Assembly: GCA_949987565.1 (NCBI GenBank)
Contig: OX465115.1
Coordinates: 6,080,840-6,144,839, forward strand
Direction of reading: 5' to 3'
DNA: 64,000 nucleotides
From: Luidia sarsii
Taxonomy: Eukaryota > Echinodermata > Asteroidea > Paxillosida > Luidiidae
The notes below the pieces were generated by a model, which ran no database searches, was not told where the DNA came from, and was given only the letters and a program-made list of their open reading frames with translations. The first letter of the stretch is position 1. Each line of letters starts with the position of its first letter. A program made the translations under genes and the position numbers. This document shows, one piece after another, positions 1 through 8,064 of the stretch.

Positions 1-125
1 TATAATGGTTTTGCTTTAAGAAAACACGAAGTTTGGTAACAATTGAAAAAGTTTCCAATAAAAAATGAGCCATCTCCATCCGACCGACTAACGGACTGGC
101 AAGCTTTACCAAATATGTACATGTA

Positions 126-1300
126 TAGGAGGGATTGCGGTGACGCCATGACTAAGGTCTATTAAAGACGAGGTATGGTTCTGAAAAGAACCTGAATGAT
201 AAGTCTATAGGAGGGTTTGCAGTAACAGCATAAGGTCTCTTAAAGAAGAGGTATGGTTCTGAAAAGAACCTGAGTGGTAACTCTATAGGGGGGTTTGCAG
301 TAACACCATAAAGTCTCTTAAAGAAGAGGTATGGTTCTGAAAAGAACCTGAGTGATAACTCTATAGGAGGGTTTGCGGTGACACCATGACTAAGGTCTCT
401 TAAAGACGAGGTATGGTTCTGAAAAGAACCTGAATGATAAGTCTATAGGAGGGTTTGCAGTAACACCATAAGGTCTCTTAAAGAAGAGGTATGGTTCTGA
501 AAAGAACATGAGTAATAACTCTATAGGAGGGTTTGCAGTAACACCACAAGGCCTCTTAAAGAAGAGGTATGGTTCTGAAAAGAACCTGAGTGATAACTCT
601 ATAGGAGGGTTTGCAATAACACCATAAGGTCTCTTAAAGAAGAGGTATGGTTCTGAAAAGAACCTGAGTGATAACTCTATAGGAGGGTTTGCAATAACGC
701 CATAAGGTCTCTTAAAGAAGAGGTATGGTTCTGAAAAGAGCCTGAGTGATAACTCTATAGGAGGGTTTGCGGTGACACCATGACTAAGGTCTCTTAAAGA
801 CGAGGTATGGTTCTGAAAAGAACCTGAGTGGTAACTCTATAGTAGGGTTTGCAGTAACACCACGAGGCCTCTTAAAGAAGAGGTATGGTTCTGAAAAGAA
901 CCTGAGTGATAACTCTATAGGAGGGTTTGCAATAACACCATAAGGTCTCTTAAAGAAGAGGTATGGTTCTGAAAAGAACCTGAGTGATAACTCTATAGGA
1001 GGGTTTACAATAACACCATAAGGTCTCTTAAAGAAGAGGTATGGTTCTGAAAAGAGCCTGAGTGATAACTCTATAGGATGGTTTGCGGTGACATCATGAC
1101 TAAGGTCTCTTAAAGACTATGTATGGTTCTGAAAAGAACCTGAGTGGTAACTCTATAGGAGGGTTTGCAGTAACACCACGAGGCCTCTTAAAGAAGAGGT
1201 ATGGTTCTGAAAAGAACCTAAGTGATAACTCTATAGAAGGGGTTTGCGGTGACACCATAAGGTATATTAAAGAAGAGTTATGGTTCAGAGAAGAACCTGA
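126..1300. repeat. 78-82 bp tandem satellite, about 14-15 copies
   Basis: Imperfect tandem units each carry GGTATGGTTCTGAAAAGAAC, a segment like CTCTATAGGAGGGTTTGC, and AGGTCTCTTAAAGA. The starts of GGTATGG at 172, 250, 328 and 410 give spacings of 78, 78 and 82. Some units contain a 4-base insertion (CCATGACTAAGG against CCATAAGG). The same words occur singly near 34330, 43370 and 44620, so the array looks like an amplified piece of a dispersed element. No gene is seen in 1-1421. It lies immediately upstream of the first scramblase exon in the window. Confidence 0.9.
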
Positions 1301-1421
1301 GTGAGTGATGTATATGATTCTTTATAACTCTATACAGTATTGGTTCGTAAGAAATGTTGCAGGACACGAGAATTGTAAGAGTAGATCTAACAGTGTTTTG
1401 TTGTTTCCGTGTTCGATACAG

Positions 1422-1498
1422 AATCGGATCTTTGTCACCGAATCTGCTGCGCCCAATTGCGTGGTTTCACCATGCATATCGTGGACAACAACTCGCAG
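1422..1498 (+). CDS. Scramblase gene 1, exon a (77 nt)
   Basis: Acceptor ...GATACAG before 1422, donor GTAAGG after 1498. It starts in phase 1 and encodes [20 protein letters not shown] followed by DNNSQ, corresponding to the TDCCTRNCC region of human PLSCR1. The same 77-nt exon exists in gene 2 at 59288-59364. Confidence 0.88.
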
Positions 1499-4400
1499 GT
1501 AAGGCAAGCACCGTCAAATCTCAAACTTTGGCGATCTATATGCTTCCCAGGATTAGTGTGTCTACCAAACTTTGTTTGACTAAAATGGCCAGAATGCAAA
1601 GCTGAAGAGAAGAATGATAGTGGTAGGCAGTTCGATCCTCGCAGGTGTTTCACACTAACGCACGTTAGTCGGGTTCCCCGTGGCATTAAGGTACCCCGAC
1701 GTCGCTTCTAATAAGCGTTGTCCGTCTATGGCCCTTTTTCGCAAACCCGGCTTAGGCTTCGGCTCCAGCTTCGTCTCACCAAAAGCTGAACACACAGGTT
1801 GGAGTTCTTTGATGAAGTTGAAGCTTTGGATTCTTTTTCGAAACGTGTACAATAGTACAGTATTACATTCAGAAACAAAGCAAAGGTATGGAACCTTGCC
1901 CTTTCAAATGCACGAAAAAGGAAAGACAAAGCCGGAGCCTAAGCCGAAGCCATATTTTCGTGTCATTGGCTTCACCCCGTTGTGTTTAGTTATGGTCGAT
2001 GTGCCAGCTGCCCTCATCGTCTAACTGTGTCCACGTTGCAGGAAGTGATTCGCTTGGTGCGTCCGTTCAAGTGCTGCGCTGGCTGTTGCTGGTGCGCAGA
2101 CGCAAACTGCTGCGCCATGGAGATACAGGTCGAGTCCCCGCCTGGACAAGTCATTGCAACGGTGAAACAAGTGTGAGTCGCACCCGGTGCCCAGACTAAA
2201 GTATAAGCCGGGACAGAGCCGCCGTTGAGCTCTGACCTTCCCTACCAAACAGGGGGACCCCCATGTGTCTGGACAATGGGGAACGCCATTTTTGAAAATG
2301 GAAATACAACGATTTTTAAATACTGCAAACTTGGAAGGCCTTATCAGTCACGTTATTAGTGAGGAGAGGCGATTGGACATAATATATTAGTGTTCACGAT
2401 CGATGTTTCACGTTCTTTCGCGTGTTTGGGGTTTTCCCAGCTGTCGTGTATGACAACTTTTTCTTGGATTTAATCCATGAAGTCTGACCCCTGGCCCCTA
2501 GGTTCCCTCTTGGTAGGGAAGGGGTCAAAGGCGGGAAGATCAAAGGGAAAGACAAGCAGTATAGGGAGGGATACAACAGGGAGATCAGGAAGGGCCCTCA
2601 AAGGGACAGGAGAACAAAATGGATTCCAAGTCAATCTCTATCCCAGAAAAGGCCATGCAGGGATGGACATTTCAGATCATCCAACTCTTTGTCAAAATAA
2701 GTCAAACACGTTTCGACAGACAGACAGACCATGGACAGACAGACAGACAGACAGACCATGGACAGACCATGGACAGACAGACAGACATACCATGGACAGA
2801 CAGACAGACAGACCATGGGCAGACAGACAGAAAGACCATGGACATACAGACAGACAGACAGACCATGGACAGACAGACAGACAGACCATGGACAGACAGA
2901 CAGACAGACAGACCATGGACAGACAGGCAGACAGACAGACCATGGACAGACAGGCAGACAGACAGACAGACAGACATGGACAGACAAACAGACAGACCAT
3001 GGACATACAGACAGACAGACAGACCATGGACATACAGACAGACAGACAGACCATGGACAGACATACAGACCATGGACAGACAGACAGACAGACAGACAGA
3101 CCATGGACAGACATGCAGACAGACATGCAGACAGACAGACAGACAGACAGACAGACCATGGACAAACCATGATGGTTCTCATCTTGGATGCTTCTCCAAT
3201 AACGCTGTTTTTTGGACTGCAGGGGGAGTAAGTGGAAACCCATATACAAGATCCTGGACGCTAACAACGACATCATTCTTCACATTGGCGGCCCGTGCTG
3301 TCCCTGCCAAACAATCTGCTGTACCGGTGATGTCAACTTTCAGGTGAGCAACTGATCAGAGTGAGGTCCGAGTGAGCTCCGAGTAGGTCCGAGTGAGGTC
3401 CGAGTGAGGTCCGGGTGAGGTCCGAGTGAGGTCCGAGTGAGGTCCGGGTGAGGTCAGAGTGAGGTCCGAGTGAGGTCAGAGTGTGGTCAGAGTGAGGTCC
3501 GAGTGAGGTCAGAGTGTGGTCAGAGTGAGGTCCGAGTGAGGTCCGAGTGAGGTCCGGGTGAGGTCAGAGTGAGGTCCGAGTAAGGTCCGAGTGAGGTCCG
3601 AGTGAAGTCAGAGTGAGGTCCGAGTGAGGTCCGAGTGAGGTCAGAAAGAGGTCAGAGTGAGGTCAGAGTGAGGTCAGAGTGAGGTCCGGGTGAGGTCCGA
3701 GTAGGTCCGGGTGAGGTCCGGGTGAGGTCCGAGTGAGGTCCGAGTGAGGTCCGAGTGAGATCAGAGTGAAGTCAGAGTGAGGTCCGAGTAGGTCCGAGTG
3801 AGGTCCGAGTGAGGTCCGGGTGAGGTCCGAGTGAGGTCCGAGTGAGGTCCGAGTGAGGTCCGGGTGAGGTCCGAGTGAGGTCCGAGTGAGGTCCGAGTGA
3901 GGTCAGAGTGAAGTCAGAGTGAGGTCCGAGTGAGGTCCGAGTGAGGACAGAGTGAGGACAGGGTGAGGTCATTATGCAACCACAGTGCCAAAGGTAACGA
4001 CACCGACAATGTCGATTGGAATGGCAAAGACAATGCCAATGTTCATTACAATGGCAATGATAATGTCAATGATGGAGTCGGTTACAACGACAATGGTAAT
4101 AACAATGACAAGGTTGATGTAAACGGCAATGACATGGATATAATTATACCAACGACAATGATACTGGCATTAGCAATGACAGTCATAGGGACAAAGGCAA
4201 CCACAACGAAACTGTCAAAGGTAATAGCACTGAATCGATATACACGCATAACTTGTTTCTACTGTAATGTTCCTGATTTTTTGATAACTACTCGAACAAA
4301 TTAATGTAATGTTCAGTTTCAGTTTAGATTTAAATGGAGAAACATGCAAAGGCTCGATCCACTATTATTGCAATAATAGGATTGTGTTTGTAGTAACAAA

Positions 4401-4620
4401 GAATCTTGGTAGTTACGAAATGGTGTGGGTATGTCTTTGAGATAATTATAGATATAGTTTTCTTGATTCGATGATGTAACTTCGGATTTGGCCTGTTTAA
4501 TAATCATACCAGCGCTCTACCACCTGGGGCATCCGTTCCTTAGAATAATGTAAAGCAATTCTGAAATAGTCAGCTATCTTTGCTGGGGTGGTAGCGCATT
4601 TTAGAAGCATTTAACCATTA

Positions 4621-4669
<49 letters not shown>

Positions 4670-6692
4670 TCCCCTCTCTTACCCTCTCCCTCTCTCTGTC
4701 TTCGTTTTTCAAGATTAAAGGGACCGATAAGGTGACCGAGGTGGGACGAATCGTCAAGCAGTGGGGCGGCTTCGTGAAAGAAGCTTTCACCAAGGCGGAT
4801 AACTTCTCCTGCCATTGTGAGTCAAACTCCAAGTACCGGAGCACTATATACAGGAAGTTTTTGCAAAGGCCCTTCACAAATTCTCAAATCGCGGGCGGTC
4901 GTCTTTCTCCCGAGTAAACAGAAATGTGGCGAGAACGACATAATGTTCAGACCAGAAGGCAAAGATGTTGAGACACAGAGTAACTATATGGGGTTTGGAA
5001 ATAAAAGTTTTGTTTTCTGGGAAATAAAAGAAAGGGCAGTTGACAAGTTGTAAACAAATTCGGCACAAGTTTAGCAACTGAGCTAAATGTCTTTCATGGG
5101 GGTATTCACAGTAATCCACTACCTTTGCAGGGGTTTGGTTACTACATAGAAGCATTTAACTATCAAATGAAGATGCACATCTCCAGGGATCACACCCTCA
5201 TTTCCAGTCAGATGCTTATTATACTTGCAAATCCGGTTACTCTATACAGAGCGGGGGTCGCGCAAAGTGGATGCACCCTTTTTTAGACAATGTTTTCTGG
5301 TTGAAAACAGGACGCCTGATTAGAAATTCAAACTCCCTAATACCCTTCGTCTTTGAAGTGGAGGTAACTTTTCATCAGTATGCTAATGGAGGCTTATTTG
5401 TGCTCAAGCTACAAGAGTATATCGGCTTAATACGATGTAGTGGCCTTAATTTCAATATCTTTAAAAAGTTTAAAATACCGTTTTCATTACGGAAAATGAT
5501 TACTTTGATATAATTATTTCCGTCAATTCCGTAGTTCCCATGGATATGGACGTCAAAATTAAAGCGTCCCTTATTGCAGCGACTGTTCTCATGGTAAGTA
5601 TTGCTTGCCCGTAACTATTTTGTTTTTGTTCATCAAAAGCTATCAAGATTTTTTTTCTTCAAATGTCTTAGGTTTTGATCCTAGCAGAAACTGCCTGTAA
5701 CCCCTTTGAGAATGGTCGGCCTGCATTAATGTTTGGATGGATGGCTGCATGGCTGCATGGATGGATTGGGTGGATGGGAGTATGCATGTTTAGGGTTTTT
5801 GTGGGTTACAAAATAAAAAAAACACTTACCCTAAATATTCCTGTCAAGGAGCTGCAGGTTGCTGGTAGCTGTGGTCTTCTTGCTTTTAATTAATTATGTA
5901 TTACAGCATAGGTAGTTATTATTATGCTATTACTAGGTCATTAAGTATACATTACTGGTAACTAAGATGGTCATCCACGGGGGTGATCGCCGTGTAGGAG
6001 TGAACACTGCCAAATCGGTTCCTATCCCCGCTTTTGACCAACTGCTAGAAACTATACTAAAATTAATGATAGCAGGACCAAGGTGCTATGGTGTTGCCTC
6101 CACGAGGTGTGGCTGAAGACTGAACTAAATGCACCGAGGAAAGGCATTGGCTTTTTCTCCTCAAAAGGCCTAATAAAAGAATGGCTATTGTGCCTCTAAC
6201 TGGGCTTAACAAAGAAAGGATTAAATAACTCCCTAGCCAGGGTGGAGTCCAAACTATTTACAATAGGGCATATACGTGCTTTAAACTAGCTACAATGCAG
6301 GGAGTGGGTATGTGCATCCTCGCTATCACACACCTGGATTCTAACTGACCCAAGGAATGTGCAGGATATCACTACACATGCATGGATGTATGGATGGATG
6401 TGATAAGCGCGGATGGACGAATATGAATGATTAAATGTTGATACAGTTATATGCAAAAATGTTGCAAACTGCTTACTGACTAAAATGACCTCAAAGTGAA
6501 TATTATACATTAGGAGGGCATGACGTTTCGATCCTGGCAGGACCTTTCTCAAAGGCAGAATGCCTTTGAGAAAGGTCCTGCCAGGATCGAAACGTCATGC
6601 CCTCCTATAATCTATGATGATGTTAATACCAATGAAAATAAAAAACCGTTGTTCTCTTTCAGGAATTGATGCTCTTTGAGAAGAACAATTAA
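1422..6692 (+). CDS. Phospholipid scramblase (PLSCR family), 5' end outside window
   Basis: Six joined exons (1422-1498, 2042-2172, 3223-3343, 4714-4816, 5535-5593, 6663-6692) give one continuous frame of 521 nt ending in TAA at 6690-6692; each junction has AG and GT and the phases agree. The product matches the scramblase core: a cysteine-rich stretch (residues around CCAGCCWC), the [11 protein letters not shown] segment, the ADNF element and a C-terminal hydrophobic helix. In the family these proteins are palmitoylated, associate with the plasma membrane and move phospholipids between leaflets when calcium rises; some also enter the nucleus. The exon encoding the PPGLEYL region of the family is absent, because only satellite lies between 1 and 1421, so it must be further left. 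The residue before ADNF is Lys, where human PLSCR1 has Asp. Introns hold large minisatellites. The PLSCR subtype is not resolved. Confidence 0.92.
1740..1955. repeat. Foldback element in scramblase gene 1 intron
   Basis: GGCTTAGGCTTCGGCTCC near 1748 is mirrored by GGAGCCTAAGCCGAAGCC near 1935, separated by about 170 bases. The arms extend imperfectly through the neighbouring TCGTCT and AAAGAC segments. It is an inverted repeat with no coding signal; I cannot see a clear target duplication. Confidence 0.6.
2042..2172 (+). CDS. Scramblase gene 1, exon b (131 nt)
   Basis: Acceptor ...CGTTGCAG, donor GTGAGT at 2173. It encodes [12 protein letters not shown], a dense cysteine cluster, then [11 protein letters not shown] and KQ, ending in phase 2. 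The cysteine cluster corresponds to the palmitoylation region of PLSCR1. The donor used is two bases to the right of an alternative GTGTGA; it is chosen because the next exon then continues as V-GSKWKP. Confidence 0.9.
2716..3166. repeat. GACA minisatellite with embedded CCATGG
   Basis: About 450 bases of GACAGACAGACCATGGACAG-type units inside the intron between exons b and c. Stop codons are absent in several frames on both strands, which produces long artificial reading frames of 120-240 codons. No coding signal is present outside the repeat. Confidence 0.95.
3223..3343 (+). CDS. Scramblase gene 1, exon c (121 nt)
   Basis: Acceptor ...GACTGCAG, donor GTGAGC at 3344. It encodes [15 protein letters not shown], then [19 protein letters not shown], matching the ISGPCVVCSCCGDVDFE segment of PLSCR1. 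It ends in phase 0. Confidence 0.92.
3354..3970. repeat. GTGAGGTCCGA tandem array, about 55 copies
   Basis: An array of 10-11 bp units GTGAGGTCCGA (variants GTGAGGTCAGA, GTGAGGTCCGG) begins ten bases after the exon c splice donor and runs about 620 bases. Each unit contains GTGAG, the core of a 5' splice site, and so does the authentic donor. Confidence 0.95.
3985..4235. repeat. Degenerate AATGNC-type simple sequence
   Basis: Runs of AATGGCAATGACAATGTC-like hexamers with many substitutions. It gives an open frame of 113 codons rich in Asn, Asp, Gly and Val, which is expected from the repeat and is not called as a gene. Confidence 0.7.
4621..4705. repeat. Poly-C followed by (CT)n microsatellite
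   Basis: Ten C residues then about 45 bases of CT dinucleotide and interrupted CT. It ends a few bases before exon d and supplies a very strong polypyrimidine tract for that acceptor. Confidence 0.9.
4714..4816 (+). CDS. Scramblase gene 1, exon d (103 nt)
   Basis: Acceptor TTTTTCAAG (AAG rather than CAG) and donor GTGAGT at 4817. It encodes [34 protein letters not shown], aligned with the KHWTG...REAFTDADNFGIQ region of PLSCR1, and ends in phase 1. Confidence 0.9.
5535..5593 (+). CDS. Scramblase gene 1, exon e (59 nt)
   Basis: Acceptor CCGTAG, donor GTAAGT at 5594. It encodes [20 protein letters not shown], the start of the C-terminal membrane helix, and ends in phase 0. The paired exon in gene 2 is also 59 nt. 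Confidence 0.88.
6440..6615. repeat. Palindromic hairpin element (CGTTTCGATCCTAGCAGGAC family)
   Basis: Begins with TTGCAAACTGCTTACTGACT and contains a near-perfect palindrome around 6515-6605. One arm reads GGCATGACGTTTCGATCC, GGCAGGACCTTTCTC; the other is its reverse complement, joined by AAAGGCAGAATGCCTTT. It lies in the last intron of scramblase gene 1 and is one of about 10 two-armed copies in the window. Confidence 0.85.
6663..6692 (+). CDS. Scramblase gene 1, terminal coding exon
   Basis: After the acceptor TTCTCTTTCAG the reading frame gives ELMLFEKNN and TAA at 6690-6692. It matches the FMFFE tail of human PLSCR1 and the [11 protein letters not shown] tail of gene 2, in the right phase after exon e. 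AATAAA occurs at about 7003, within a repeat. Confidence 0.82.
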   Translation, partial: ELMLFEKNN

Positions 6693-6984
6693 GTTGACGG
6701 TCACCAACGACACCAATCATCATTTCGTCATGTTAAGATAATTATGCTTTGAACAATTGCTAATAACTGTATACAACGAAGGGCATGAAGGATCAGCGAT
6801 GCTCTTGTAAGACGCCATGCTGAAACAGTTTTTTGATAAGATAGCCATAACATCCACTATATACACTTCCTGGATTTTTTTTTATCAAACTGTGGGATTA
6901 CGAACCGATCTTCATGTTTAGGTTGATTAGACATCTTACGCTTAACTTAATGGAAAGAAAATAGTAATATTATATAAGTGATAT

Positions 6985-7085
6985 AATCCAAAACTGCTTA
7001 CTGAATAAAATGACCAAAATGCAAATCTCAAAACTTAGTGGGCCTGACATTTCGATCCTAGCAGGACCTTTCTCAAAGGCAGACT
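6985..7085. repeat. Single-arm copy of the hairpin element
   Basis: Contains CTGCTTACTGAATAAAATG, then GGGCCTGACATTTCGATCC and AGCAGGACCTTTCTC, without the second arm. Confidence 0.75.
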
Positions 7086-7124
7086 GTGAACTTTTTAACA
7101 AATCAAAAAAAAAAAAATAACAAA

Positions 7125-7440
7125 GAAAACTTTGACTAGACCGGAGCTTGAACCCGAGACCTCTGATATTGCGTACCGGCGCTCTTACCATCTGAGCTAT
7201 CCAACCCTTAGATGGTGGCCTTCCCTAATAGTCAACTAGTCTTTGGCACACCAGTGCTCTCCCATCTGAGCTATCCAGCCCTTAGATGGTGGCCTTCCCT
7301 AATAGTCAACTAGTCTTTGGCACACCAGCGCTCTTACCATCTGAGCTATCCAGCCCTTAGATGGTGGCCTTCCCTAATAGTCAACTAGTCTTTGGCACAC
7401 CAGCGCTCTTACCATCTGAGCTATCCAACCCTTAGATTCG
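7125..7440 (-). repeat. tRNA-derived SINE head plus 75-bp tandem of its A-box half
   Basis: On the minus strand, 7200-7125 reads GGATAGCTCAGATGGTAAGAG (A-box like) and then GGTTCAAGCTCC (B-box like), as in a tRNA-derived SINE. The A-box half is then repeated three more times with spacings of 74-75 bases (GAGCTAT at 7194, 7268, 7343, 7418). Each added unit carries GACTAGTTGACTATTAGGG and GGCCACCATCTAAGG. No complete cloverleaf is present in the tandem units. Confidence 0.75.
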
Positions 7441-7647
7441 ATTGCTTCATCTTTAGCGGGTGGGGCCACCAGTCAGAAGCATTTAACCATTAACTGCCGT
7501 ATATCTCCAGTGCCAATCTCACAGGCCTACATGTAATGGACAATAAATCACTTTCTAAAACAAAATTTGCTTGGTGCGTGACCTTTTGTATCTATCTCCT
7601 ACTACGTGTCCATGTGTAAGGTCATATGAAAGCGTTTGTATCCGATT

Positions 7648-8064
7648 CTACTCATCTTCTTTCTGGGAGTATATCGCATAGAATAAGGGTAGATAGACGC
7701 ACGTCACGGTGACGTAGCCGTTCACGATGAGGACGAGGCTGACGGAGACGGTGAGAGCAATGGCCGTCTCTCCTGTCAGGTAGACAGGCAAGGCTGCCAC
7801 GCTCAGGACCACGGTGGTGTAGACACTAGCTGCGTAGAACTTAGCCTCGCTGTAGTTACCGGGCACGTTACGCGCCTTGTACGCGTACAGGCAACACGCC
7901 AGAACGATGAGGGCGTTGTAGGCCATGGTCACCAAAAAGCCAGTGCCGAACTGACAGAAGATCTCCAGGGTTCGTGGCTGGTTCTCAGGCGGCGTGGGGA
8001 ACAGGTGTCTAATGGAGGTCCACGTGCCTGGGACAGCTATCCCCGTGATGGCAATCAGGAGCAC
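7648..8064 (-). CDS. Class C GPCR A, exon 2 (TM5-TM7 and tail)
   Basis: Acceptor TTGGCAG then GTGCTCCTGATTGCC. It encodes VLLIAITGIAVPGTW, the extracellular PENQPRTLEIFCQFG loop, and three hydrophobic helices. It is nearly identical to 19913-20300 of receptor B until the TM7 end, where LPKLYAV of B is replaced by LPLFYAI and the frame ends after 13 residues. Confidence 0.9.
   Translation of the reverse strand: MLLIAITGIAVPGTWTSIRHLFPTPPENQPRTLEIFCQFGTGFLVTMAYNALIVLACCLYAYKARNVPGNYSEAKFYAASVYTTVVLSVAALPVYLTGETAIALTVSVSLVLIVNGYVTVTCVYLPLFYAIYSQKEDE

Noticed and set aside
126..1300. Possible CRISPR array
   Set aside because: Units are contiguous 78-82 bp repeats without unique spacers, in an animal genome.
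1680..2024. Candidate 5' coding exon of scramblase gene 1 (114 codons)
   Set aside because: It covers the intronic foldback element, and the true upstream exon at 1422-1498 splices directly to 2042.
2477..3347. Open frames of 120-240 codons on both strands with Asp-Arg-Gln-Thr or Val-Cys-Leu-Ser repeats
   Set aside because: They are translations of the GACA minisatellite. The real coding part here is only exon c at 3223-3343.
7125..7440. Functional tRNA gene cluster
   Set aside because: The boxes are present only once as a pair, and the tandem units lack the B box and acceptor stem, so they are SINE-type remnants.
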